A stretch of DNA of 10,172 nucleotides, from contig CAZQSL010000129.1 of assembly GCA_964595945.1 (NCBI GenBank), positions 1 through 10,172 on the forward strand, read 5' to 3'. Position 1 is the stretch's first letter, and every line of letters starts with the position of its first letter. Of the stretch, positions 1 through 6,635 are shown in pieces. Source of the DNA: CAZQSL01 sp964595945 (GTDB taxonomy: Bacteria; UBP15; UBA6099; JAJRTR01). A program made the translations under genes and the position numbers. The notes under the pieces were generated by a model. That model was not told the origin of the DNA, did no database searches, and worked only from the letters and a program-made list of their open reading frames with translations.

Positions 1-984
1 TCAGCCTACAGATTCTCCTCGCGCCCACGCCAGAAGGACAGTATCCTCAAAGCCGGGCTCACCATCTCGCTCTCCAACATGGCCGTCATCGCCATCGTCT
101 CACTCCTGCACCTCGAATCACTTCGACAGACCATCCAGGACATGTTTTACTACGGCGCGCTCAACGGCGTGATCGCTGTCGTGCTCGCATCGGGCTCCAT
201 GCCCTTTTTCGAGCGCGTTTTCAACATCCTTACCCCCCACCGCCTGCTCGAACTCTCCAACCCCGAAGAACCCCTCCTCAAGGAAATGCTCATCCAGGCG
301 CCCGGCACCTATTACCATTCATTCTTCATGGGCAACCTCGCCGAAACCGCCGCCGAAGCCGTAGGAGCCGACCCCCTGCTCGTACGCGTCGGCTGCTACT
401 ACCATGACATCGGCAAGATCAAACGCCCGTACTTCTTCGTCGAAAACCAGCTCCAGGGCGCCAACGCAACAGCCGAAATCGCACCCACGCTCGGCGCGCT
501 CGTCATCAGCTCACACGTACGCGACGGCATCGAAATGGCCCGCGAACACAACCTGCCCGAGGAAATCATAAAATTCATCGCCGAACACCACGGCAACCTG
601 CTCATCTCATTTTTCTATCACAAGGCCCGCACCGAGGCCGCCCCGGGCGAAGATGTCGTGCAGGAAAGATTCCGCTACCCCGGCCCACGCCCCACCACTA
701 TCGAGTCAGCCGTCATAATGCTCGCCGACTCTTGCGAAGCCGCAGTCCGATCTCTCAAACACCCCACTCCAAAACTCATCGAAAGCACCGTCAACGACAT
801 CGTCAATCTCCGCCTCGCCGACGGCCAGTTCGACGAATGCGCCATCACTCTCAAACAGATCGACACTCTCCGCCTCGTCCTCATCAAGACCCTCGCAAGC
901 ATCTATCACTCCCGGCTCGAATACCCGGACCTCGATGATCTCAAGGCCCCTAAGGACTCTCACAAGCACAATGCCAAACATTGA
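1..984 (+). CDS. pgpH: PgpH/YqfF-type membrane HD phosphodiesterase, C-terminal part (5' end outside window)
   Basis: The reading frame is open from base 1, so the gene starts upstream; 327 codons are visible. Two hydrophobic stretches (fragment residues about 19-37 and 50-67) look like the last membrane helices of a 7TMR-HD protein. A cytoplasmic HD domain follows, with its metal-ligand pattern intact: H106 in GTYYHS, H135-D136 in YYHDIGK, H172 in SSHVRDG, H196-H197 in EHHGN and D243 in LADS. The C-terminal block ending in HSRLEYPDL is also typical. In this family (Listeria PgpH is the reference) the HD domain hydrolyses cyclic di-AMP to pApA at the inner face of the membrane. The gene runs directly into ybeY, with a 14-base overlap, and this pairing is common in bacteria. 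The family assignment is strong. The exact cyclic dinucleotide substrate is inferred, and the extracytoplasmic domain lies outside the window. Confidence 0.93.
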   Translation, partial: SAYRFSSRPRQKDSILKAGLTISLSNMAVIAIVSLLHLESLRQTIQDMFYYGALNGVIAVVLASGSMPFFERVFNILTPHRLLELSNPEEPLLKEMLIQAPGTYYHSFFMGNLAETAAEAVGADPLLVRVGCYYHDIGKIKRPYFFVENQLQGANATAEIAPTLGALVISSHVRDGIEMAREHNLPEEIIKFIAEHHGNLLISFFYHKARTEAAPGEDVVQERFRYPGPRPTTIESAVIMLADSCEAAVRSLKHPTPKLIESTVNDIVNLRLADGQFDECAITLKQIDTLRLVLIKTLASIYHSRLEYPDLDDLKAPKDSHKHNAKH

Positions 985-1441
985 AGTTTCCAACACCACC
1001 CGCATGCGCATCCCCCTCGACGCCGTGCGCGACTACTCACTACTCATCCTCGAAGCCATGCACTGCCAGCCCGCCACGGAGATGACCGTGTCGCTCGTCG
1101 GAGACAGGCGCATGCAGGACCTCAACGAGCAGTGGCGCGGCATCGGCACGCCGACCGACGTGCTGAGCTTTCCCGCTCTCGAAGGCGATCTCATCCCTGG
1201 CATCCCCTGTGACGAACTCGGCGATGTTGTCATCGCTCCTCGCCAGGCGCTATCCGACGCCGCCGAAGACGGTATGTCTTTCGATGAAAAAATGAAGGAG
1301 CTCCTTCGCCACGGCATCCTCCATCTACTCGGCTACGATCATATCGAACTCACCGACGCCGAAAAAATGAAAAATGCCGAATCAGGACTCCTGAAATCTA
1401 TCTCTGAAAAATCAACAGCCATCATCATTACATACGTCTGA
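971..1441 (+). CDS. ybeY: YbeY endoribonuclease / rRNA maturation factor
   Basis: This encodes a 156-residue protein of the usual YbeY size. It carries the diagnostic zinc-binding signature HGILHLLGYDH (residues 114-124), in which H114, H118 and H124 are the predicted metal ligands, preceded by the conserved block TDVLSFP. YbeY is a single-strand-specific metal-dependent RNase that takes part in 16S rRNA 3'-end maturation and 70S ribosome quality control. I prefer the ATG at 971: it overlaps the end of pgpH by 14 bases and has AAGGA about 14 bases upstream (a long spacing). An in-frame ATG at 935 would add 12 residues unlike the family and lacks a ribosome binding site; an ATG at 1004 is also possible. 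The overlap implies co-transcription and translational coupling with pgpH. The last ten or so residues are low-complexity (Ile/Thr) and not conserved in the family. Confidence 0.95.
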   Translation: MPNIEVSNTTRMRIPLDAVRDYSLLILEAMHCQPATEMTVSLVGDRRMQDLNEQWRGIGTPTDVLSFPALEGDLIPGIPCDELGDVVIAPRQALSDAAEDGMSFDEKMKELLRHGILHLLGYDHIELTDAEKMKNAESGLLKSISEKSTAIIITYV

Positions 1442-1521
1442 AAGCATGATTTTATACATACTTGCGATGATTCTGCTCCTCTGCCATACAAACACCACTG
1501 ATACCAATGATCGCTCGCCAC

Positions 1522-1550
1522 TTGTCTACATCTCATCATCAGTGTAAAAT
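1522..1550 (+). promoter_or_regulatory. Candidate sigma-70-type promoter for the DUF2505-like gene
   Basis: TTGTCT (1522-1527) and TAAAAT (1545-1550) are separated by exactly 17 bases and match the consensus boxes at 4/6 and 5/6 positions. Initiation would fall near 1557, about 40 bases before the ATG at 1596, leaving room for the ribosome binding site. The position in the largest gap on the left half of the plus strand supports it. No transcript evidence exists here, and such matches also arise by chance. Confidence 0.4.
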
Positions 1551-1585
1551 CTCTCCATCATCATGGCTGCTCCGCGCAGTCAATC

Positions 1586-1591
1586 AGGAGG
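1586..1591 (+). promoter_or_regulatory. Strong Shine-Dalgarno that decides the start of the DUF2505-like gene
   Basis: A perfect AGGAGG lies four bases before the ATG at 1596. The alternative in-frame ATG at 1563 has no such site and would translate through this motif. The site therefore favours the start at 1596, although the four-base spacing is slightly short. Confidence 0.7.
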
Positions 1592-1595
1592 CCGA

Positions 1596-2144
1596 ATGGA
1601 ACGCTATAACATCGTCCAATACTACGACTTTTATGTAGATACCGTCTGCAAGATTCTGATGGACAACGACCAGCCAAGCTACAGTCTCGAAGACCTTCCC
1701 AACGTCAGCCAGAGCATCCCGCTCGAATGCGTCGAAAAGGACGGCATTAAATATATCAAAAACAAGTGGAATGTCCACGGCCAGATGCCCCCTATCGTCC
1801 AGAAGATCATCAAACCCGAACATCTCAACTTCATCGAAGAATCCACCTGGGACCGCGCAAAGCACCTCTACTCCACCAAGATCATCCCCGGCGTGCTCCG
1901 CGACAAGATCAACTGCGCGCACAAACTCGAATTTATCGACGAAGGCGACGGCCGCACGAAACGCGTGCTCACTGGCCATTTCGAACTCAAGATACCCATA
2001 GTCGGCCCAGTCTTCGAGGGCATCGTCGTCACTCTGCTCAAAAAGAACTGTGATGACGACTACCGCCTCAGCGTCAAGGCCATCGAAGATCACGTCAGAA
2101 AAAATGGCGACCCGCACGCCGAAAAATCCAAAAAGAAAATCTGA
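1596..2144 (+). CDS. SRPBCC-superfamily protein resembling DUF2505, function unknown
   Basis: This encodes a 182-residue protein with no signal peptide or membrane segment. Its second half resembles the DUF2505 branch of the START/SRPBCC lipid- or ligand-binding fold: an E-S-T-W strand near residues 82-85, a variable middle, a GDGRTKR turn (117-123), then GHFELKIPIVGPVFEG (127-142), which looks like the family's 'G-x-V-x-V-x-I-P-x-V-G-x-x-x-E' strand-and-helix element. The C-terminus (about 165-182) is charged and Lys-rich, probably disordered. SRPBCC proteins enclose hydrophobic ligands in a deep cavity, but no ligand or partner is known for this one. It appears to be a single-gene unit, with a candidate promoter at 1522-1550 and a terminator at 2173-2202, so neighbours offer no functional clue. 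The fold assignment is by pattern only and moderately sure. The start at 1596 is chosen for the AGGAGG just upstream. Confidence 0.75.
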   Translation: MERYNIVQYYDFYVDTVCKILMDNDQPSYSLEDLPNVSQSIPLECVEKDGIKYIKNKWNVHGQMPPIVQKIIKPEHLNFIEESTWDRAKHLYSTKIIPGVLRDKINCAHKLEFIDEGDGRTKRVLTGHFELKIPIVGPVFEGIVVTLLKKNCDDDYRLSVKAIEDHVRKNGDPHAEKSKKKI

Positions 2145-2156
2145 TCAGCCGATCAG
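2141..2156 (+). repeat. Small inverted repeat over the stop codon of the DUF2505-like gene
   Basis: CTGATC (2141-2146) and GATCAG (2151-2156) can form a 6-bp stem with an AGCC loop. The first arm contains the TGA stop codon (2142-2144). It sits just before the stronger hairpin at 2173 and may be part of the transcript's 3' end. No T-tract follows it. Confidence 0.35.
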
Positions 2157-2172
2157 GACTCGATGCAAAATC

Positions 2173-2202
2173 CGACGGGCAGGGGTGACTCTGCCCGTTT
2201 TG
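2173..2202 (+). terminator. Rho-independent terminator after the DUF2505-like gene
   Basis: ACGGGCAG (2175-2182) pairs perfectly with CTGCCCGT (2191-2198). A G-T and a G-C pair can extend the stem inward to a GTGA tetraloop (2185-2188), giving a roughly 10-bp GC-rich stem. A short T-run (2198-2201, then GTCT) follows. It lies 30 bases after the stop codon and 55 bases before nadE, so it separates the two genes. The T-tract is short, so termination may be partial. Confidence 0.6.
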
Positions 2203-2256
2203 TCTGATAAAAGAAAATGTCCGCAGCGGCAACCACGCAGCAGGGAGAGCCCCACA

Positions 2257-3909
2257 ATGCGCATCGCAATGGCACAGATCAACACCACCGTCGGCGCCGT
2301 CGCCAGCAACGCCGCAAGGATCGCCGGCTACATACGCGAGGCGCGCAACGCAGGCGCTGACGTTGTCGTTTTCCCCGAAATGGCCATCTCCGGTTATCCC
2401 ATCTACGATCTGATATACCAGCAGGGATTCATTGCAGAAAACCTTAGAGTCCTCAGTGAAGTCATCGCTCCCGCGACCGAAGGCATCACTGCCATTGTCG
2501 GTTTTATCGACATGCAGGGCGAAGCCCTCGGCGAAGAAGGACTCACCAGACGCTACAATTCCGCTGCCATCCTGTCCAATGGACGCCTTGTTCGCAAAGT
2601 CAAAAAAACCGTACTTCCCGGCTATGACGTATTCGACGAAAAACGATACTTCGACGAAGGCGCCATCGGCGAAGTCACCGCCTTCGACATCCCCTCACGC
2701 AACGGCAACTGCTGCATTGGAGTCCAGATATGCGAAGATCTCTGGAGTGAAAGGTACGGCATCGACGTTACCAGCAGACTCGCCTCGGCTGGCGCCTCCG
2801 TGATATTTTCGATCAACGCCTCACCGTGGCATATCGACAAGCAGCAGACGCGATGCGACCAGCTCCGCCGATGCGCCGCCTCGGCATCCGTGCCGATTGT
2901 CTATGTCAATCTCGTCGGCGGTCAGGATGAAGTCGTTTTCGACGGCAACAGCATCGCCATCGCCCCCGACGGCTCTGTCATCTCTTCTGCCCCGGCGTTT
3001 TCCGAGTCTCTTACTGTCTTCGACCTCTCGGACGGCGGCCCCGTCGCCCCCCTCATACCCGAGCCGGAATCCATCGTGCGCGCCATGTCCATCAACCTAC
3101 GCGACTACTTCGACAAGCAGGCATGCTTCGATGGTGTCGTCATCGGCTCAAGCGGCGGCATCGACTCGGCCTACACGCTATACATCGCCACTCAGGCGCT
3201 CGGCGCTGACAAGGTGCTCAGTGTCGCCATGCCCTCGAAATTCTCATCAGGCCACAGCAAAAGCGATGCGGCGCTCCTTGCAGGAAACCTCGGCGTGCGC
3301 CACATGGAAATCCCCATCAGCGAAATGTTCGACGCCGGCCTCGCTACTTTCGAGCAAGCCTTCGGCCCCACTCCCTTCGGTGTCGCCGAAGAAAACGACC
3401 AGGCACGCTGCCGCATGCAGATCCTCATGAAAATTTCCATGAAGTACCGCCGCCTCGTCTGCACTACTGGCAACAAGTCCGAACTCTCAGTCGGCTACTG
3501 GACACTCTACGGTGACGGCGGTGGCGGCAAAAATGTGCCGGGTGATCTTTTCAAAACCGAACTCTACGAGGTCGTCCGCCACATCAATCGTGACGGCTGC
3601 ATCATCCCCCGTAACATCGTAGAAAAAGAACCTTCAGCCGAACTCGCTCCCAATCAGCGCGATACCGACAGCCTCCCGCCCTATCCCGTACTCGACGCCA
3701 TCCTCCATCTACTTGTCGAAGAGCGTCTCTCCGCCGATGAAATCATCGGCCGCGGCCACGACAAAGCCACCGTGCGCCGTGTCGCCCGCCTCTATAAAAT
3801 CGCCGAATTCAAACGCAGCCAAATGCCTCAGGGCATCAAGGTCAAGCGAAAATCGTTCGGCATCGGCCGCCGCATACCCATCTGCAACAGGTGGAATCTC
3901 GACGCCTGA
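2257..3909 (+). CDS. nadE: Glutamine-dependent NAD+ synthetase
   Basis: This 550-residue two-domain enzyme carries out the last step of NAD+ synthesis: NaAD + ATP + glutamine to NAD+. The N-terminal nitrilase-type glutaminase domain (about 1-260) has a complete catalytic triad: E41 in FPEMAISGYP, K117 in KKTVLP and C159 in VQICEDLW. The C-terminal synthetase domain has the ATP-pyrophosphatase loop SSGGIDSA (298-305) and the downstream TTGNKSEL block. The C-terminus ending in R-R-x-P-I-C-N-R is typical. The start at 2257 has GGGAG nine bases upstream and gives the family N-terminus MRIAMAQIN. The frame is open back to 2050, but those residues would read through the upstream gene and terminator. 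Between TTGNKSEL and the end, the loop reads YGDGGGGKNVPGD, where many family members have a GDM-type loop. No missing catalytic residue is seen. The gene is followed 42 bases later by prfA. Confidence 0.96.
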   Translation: MRIAMAQINTTVGAVASNAARIAGYIREARNAGADVVVFPEMAISGYPIYDLIYQQGFIAENLRVLSEVIAPATEGITAIVGFIDMQGEALGEEGLTRRYNSAAILSNGRLVRKVKKTVLPGYDVFDEKRYFDEGAIGEVTAFDIPSRNGNCCIGVQICEDLWSERYGIDVTSRLASAGASVIFSINASPWHIDKQQTRCDQLRRCAASASVPIVYVNLVGGQDEVVFDGNSIAIAPDGSVISSAPAFSESLTVFDLSDGGPVAPLIPEPESIVRAMSINLRDYFDKQACFDGVVIGSSGGIDSAYTLYIATQALGADKVLSVAMPSKFSSGHSKSDAALLAGNLGVRHMEIPISEMFDAGLATFEQAFGPTPFGVAEENDQARCRMQILMKISMKYRRLVCTTGNKSELSVGYWTLYGDGGGGKNVPGDLFKTELYEVVRHINRDGCIIPRNIVEKEPSAELAPNQRDTDSLPPYPVLDAILHLLVEERLSADEIIGRGHDKATVRRVARLYKIAEFKRSQMPQGIKVKRKSFGIGRRIPICNRWNLDA

Positions 3910-3951
3910 ACGCATCTCTGTTAATATCAATCACCGACTGGAAAGCAACTC

Positions 3952-5067
3952 ATGCCACTTCTCGATGTACAGATCAGACACCTCGACTCTCTCGTCAAAC
4001 GCTACCGCGAAGTCGAGTCACTCATGGCCGCTCCCGATGTCGCCTCCGATCCCGACAGGCTCAAGACACTCGGCATGGAGTTTTCCGAGCTCTCGGATAT
4101 CTGCACGCTCTACACCCACTACCGCACTCTCCTCTCTCAGTATGCGGACACGGAAAAGTCGCTCGAAACCGAAACGGACGAAGACATGCGAGCTCTCTTC
4201 GAGGACGAATTCGCCGCCCTCACCGACTCGCGCGCCGCCATCGAAGCGCAGCTCGACGAACTCCTCAGCGCTGACAGCGCAGACCTCAACAAGCCGATCA
4301 TCATCGAAATCCGCAGCGGCACCGGCGGCGACGAAGCATCTCTCTTCGCCGGCGATCTCTTCAGGATGTATACACGATTCTCGGAAATCCAGGGTTGGAA
4401 GACCGACGTCATCAGCGCCTCGCCGACTCCGATGGGCGGCTACAAGGAAGCAGTCCTTTCCATCCGTGGACGCACGGCTTTCCAGCTTATGAAATACGAA
4501 AGCGGCGTCCACCGCGTCCAGCGTATTCCCGTCACCGAGACCAATGGACGCATCCACACTTCCGCGGCTACCGTCGCGGTCCTCGTCGAGCCCGATGAAA
4601 TGGATATCCAGATCGATCCCTCCGAACTCCGCGTCGACACCTTCCGAGCGAGCGGCGCAGGCGGCCAGCACGTCAACAAGACAGAGTCCGCCATCCGTGT
4701 CACCCACATCCCCACTGGCATCGCTGTCGAGTGTCAGGACGAACGCTCCCAGCATCAGAACCGCGCCAAGGCCATGCGCCTCATCCGCGCCCGCATACTC
4801 GATGTCATGCAGCAGGAGCAGCAGGCAAAAATCTCGGAGGACCGCCGCACTCAGGTCGGCTCCGGCGACCGCTCCGAACGCATCCGCACTTACAACTTTC
4901 CCCAAAACCGCGTCACGGACCACCGCGCCGGACTCACTCTCTACCAGCTCGATCTCATCATGGAAGGCGAACTCGCCTCTCTGCTCGACCAGCTCCAGAA
5001 ATTTATGAAGGAACAGTTCGCCACTGCCGCCGCCGACTCGGCTTCCGCCTCCGTTGACGAAGCATAA
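3952..5067 (+). CDS. prfA: Peptide chain release factor 1
   Basis: This 371-residue class I release factor recognises UAA and UAG stop codons and triggers peptide release. The codon-reading tripeptide is PVT (193-195, in RIPVTETNGRIHTS), the P-x-T form that marks RF1; RF2 has SPF. The catalytic GGQ motif is at 237-239 (GAGGQHVNK). An N-terminal coiled-coil domain precedes these. The C-terminus is a short Ala/Ser-rich tail. Upstream is a weak GGAAAG (3940-3945), and in the 42-base gap after nadE there is a poor promoter-like pair, TCGACG (3899) and TAATAT (3922), with 17-base spacing. The GGQ glutamine (Q239) is the expected substrate of PrmC, encoded next. The length is slightly above the usual 355-360 residues because of the C-terminal tail. 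Confidence 0.97.
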   Translation: MPLLDVQIRHLDSLVKRYREVESLMAAPDVASDPDRLKTLGMEFSELSDICTLYTHYRTLLSQYADTEKSLETETDEDMRALFEDEFAALTDSRAAIEAQLDELLSADSADLNKPIIIEIRSGTGGDEASLFAGDLFRMYTRFSEIQGWKTDVISASPTPMGGYKEAVLSIRGRTAFQLMKYESGVHRVQRIPVTETNGRIHTSAATVAVLVEPDEMDIQIDPSELRVDTFRASGAGGQHVNKTESAIRVTHIPTGIAVECQDERSQHQNRAKAMRLIRARILDVMQQEQQAKISEDRRTQVGSGDRSERIRTYNFPQNRVTDHRAGLTLYQLDLIMEGELASLLDQLQKFMKEQFATAAADSASASVDEA

Positions 5068-5073
5068 TATCCA

Positions 5074-5090
5074 GATGCCATCCCGGCATC
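5074..5090 (+). repeat. Small inverted repeat between prfA and prmC
   Basis: GATGCC (5074-5079) and GGCATC (5085-5090) form a 6-bp stem with a five-base loop, seven bases after the prfA stop codon. No T-tract follows, so it is not a typical terminator. It could be an mRNA-stability or processing hairpin, or chance. Confidence 0.3.
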
Positions 5091-5118
5091 ATAATCCCAA
5101 CAGATCGACACTCTCCCC

Positions 5119-5994
5119 ATGCCCTGCAACCACCAGCGCACAATCGAAAACATACTCACCGCCGCCGCGGCCATGATCGCCAACAACCCGGCGATCGACA
5201 ATCCGCGCCTCGTGGCACAATTCATCGTCTGCGAAACAGCAGGCCTGACTGCCGCCGCCATCCGCATTGACCCTGGCCGCGCGATGGAACCCTCCGTATC
5301 GGATGAAATCCTCACCCGCGCCTTTCGCGTGGCTGACGGCGAGCCTCTCCAGCTCGTGCTCGGCACAGCCCCCTTTCTCGACATGATGATGAAGGTACGC
5401 CGCGGAGTTTTCATCCCGCGCCCCGAAACGGAAATCCTCGTCGAAACCGCCGCCCGCCTGATCGCGGAAAAACACATCTCCAAAGCCTCGATACTCGATC
5501 TTTGCGCTGGCACCGGGGTCGCCGGCATAGGTCTCCTCTCTGTCGGCGCTGCCGCTGATGTCACCGCTGTCGATATAAATCCCCTCGCCGTGGAACTCGC
5601 CCGGGAAAATGCGCAACTCCATAATTTATCCGGGAAATACGAAATCATACTGTCCGACCTCTACGCGGAAATACCGCGCAAAGCTTGCTTTGATGCTATT
5701 GTGTCCAACCCACCCTACATCCCGACAGGCGACATCGAGAAACTCGATGCTGTCGTGCGCGACTACGACCCTCGCGCCGCTCTTGACGGCGGCCCCAATG
5801 GGACTGAAACTATATACCGGATAGTATCGAGGGCACGCCGCCATCTGAAACACGGCGGTCTCATCGCCATCGAGATCGGAGCCGGACAGGCCGCAAGCGT
5901 GCTGGAAATCCTCGCGGATGCAGGCTTTTCGGATACCGGTACGGCCGAAGACCTTTCAGGCATTGAAAGGGTAATCACAGGATGGGCAAATTGA
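5119..5994 (+). CDS. prmC: Release factor glutamine N5-methyltransferase
   Basis: This 291-residue HemK/PrmC-family enzyme methylates the GGQ glutamine of release factors using S-adenosylmethionine. An N-terminal helical domain (about 1-85) binds the factor. The linker then carries IPRPETE (100-106), the SAM-binding Rossmann motif I is DLCAGTG (127-133), and the catalytic NPPY is at 197-200, followed by DYDPRAALDGG. All are intact. It lies 51 bases after prfA, which encodes its substrate, and overlaps the next gene by 13 bases, so the three probably form an operon. The ATG at 5119 has no recognisable Shine-Dalgarno (the preceding bases are C-rich). The start is nonetheless supported by the N-terminal length expected of the family, and translation may depend on coupling. 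Confidence 0.96.
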   Translation: MPCNHQRTIENILTAAAAMIANNPAIDNPRLVAQFIVCETAGLTAAAIRIDPGRAMEPSVSDEILTRAFRVADGEPLQLVLGTAPFLDMMMKVRRGVFIPRPETEILVETAARLIAEKHISKASILDLCAGTGVAGIGLLSVGAAADVTAVDINPLAVELARENAQLHNLSGKYEIILSDLYAEIPRKACFDAIVSNPPYIPTGDIEKLDAVVRDYDPRAALDGGPNGTETIYRIVSRARRHLKHGGLIAIEIGAGQAASVLEILADAGFSDTGTAEDLSGIERVITGWAN

Positions 5995-6614
5995 CTACAA
6001 AAGTGATACAGGCAGCGGATTGGAAGAGCTGCGCTGACGATATGGTAACAGCCGCCGCCGAAGGCAGGATAATCCTGTTCCCCACGGAAACGGTTTACGG
6101 CATCGGCAGTGCCGTTTCAGAGGCCAACATAAACAGAATGATGGATATGAAACACCGCCCGCCGGGCAAACCATTTCAGATACTCATCAGCGACAAAGCA
6201 CAACTCCAACGCTGGGGCGCCAGGATCAACCCCCAGTCGCAACGCCTCATCGACACGTACTGGCCCGGCCCCATGACACTCGTGCTCGAAGTCGATCCCG
6301 TTGCCGCTGCGCCAGGCATAGCGCCCACCGGCACTATCGGATTCCGCATGCCGGCGCATGAAATTTCGTCCGAACTCGTCGCTCTCTGTGGCGGTTCGCT
6401 CGCAGCCACTAGCGCCAACATTTCAGGCATGAAGGATTCGCGCACCTGCATGGAAGCCGTACTCGCGTTTGAAAACGGCATAGCCATCGCCATCGACGCG
6501 GGGCCTCTGAAAAATCCGGTCCCCTCGACTGTCGTGGCAGTGCGCAACGGAGTCGCCGTCGTGCTACGCCCCGGCGTGATCAAGGAAGATGACATTGTAA
6601 AAACCGCAGGATAA
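5982..6614 (+). CDS. tsaC: L-threonylcarbamoyladenylate synthase (TsaC/YwlC type)
   Basis: This 210-residue YrdC-fold protein makes threonylcarbamoyl-AMP from threonine, bicarbonate and ATP, the first step of the universal tRNA modification t6A37. Visible motifs are FPTETVYG (33-40), K57-H-R59 with P64 in the K-x-R-x-x-x-x-P element, WPGPMTL, TSANISG (143-149) and PSTVV near residue 180. It consists of the single catalytic domain without the C-terminal Sua5 domain, hence TsaC/YwlC type rather than full Sua5. The start overlaps the end of prmC by 13 bases and has GAAAGGG (5965-5971) ten bases upstream, within prmC, so translation is probably coupled. Grouping with prfA and prmC gives a translation-fidelity cluster seen in several bacterial groups. 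Confidence 0.95.
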   Translation: MGKLTTKVIQAADWKSCADDMVTAAAEGRIILFPTETVYGIGSAVSEANINRMMDMKHRPPGKPFQILISDKAQLQRWGARINPQSQRLIDTYWPGPMTLVLEVDPVAAAPGIAPTGTIGFRMPAHEISSELVALCGGSLAATSANISGMKDSRTCMEAVLAFENGIAIAIDAGPLKNPVPSTVVAVRNGVAVVLRPGVIKEDDIVKTAG

Positions 6615-6623
6615 ATTTATTAT
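6595..6623 (+). promoter_or_regulatory. Candidate promoter for phnW inside the end of tsaC
   Basis: TTGTAA (6595-6600) and TATTAT (6618-6623) are 17 bases apart, with 4/6 and 5/6 matches to the sigma-70 boxes, in a local AT-rich patch. Initiation would fall near 6630, only about six bases before the phnW ATG, so the mRNA would be nearly leaderless. This agrees with the lack of a clear ribosome binding site there, but chance is a real alternative. Confidence 0.28.
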
Positions 6624-6635
6624 TTCCGGTGCCAG

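Noticed and set aside
935..970. Upstream start for ybeY
   Set aside because: The extra residues are not conserved, it has no ribosome binding site, and it would lengthen the overlap with pgpH to 50 bases.
2050..2256. N-terminal extension of nadE by 69 codons
   Set aside because: It would overlap the upstream gene and read through a terminator hairpin. The start at 2257 has a good ribosome binding site and gives the canonical N-terminus.
3713..4492. A 259-codon plus-strand frame bridging nadE and prfA
   Set aside because: It overlaps both conserved genes in another frame, with Ser/Pro/Arg-rich low-complexity composition.
4018..4923. A 301-codon minus-strand open frame opposite prfA
   Set aside because: It is an antisense shadow of the RF1 gene, made open by its codon bias, with no family resemblance.
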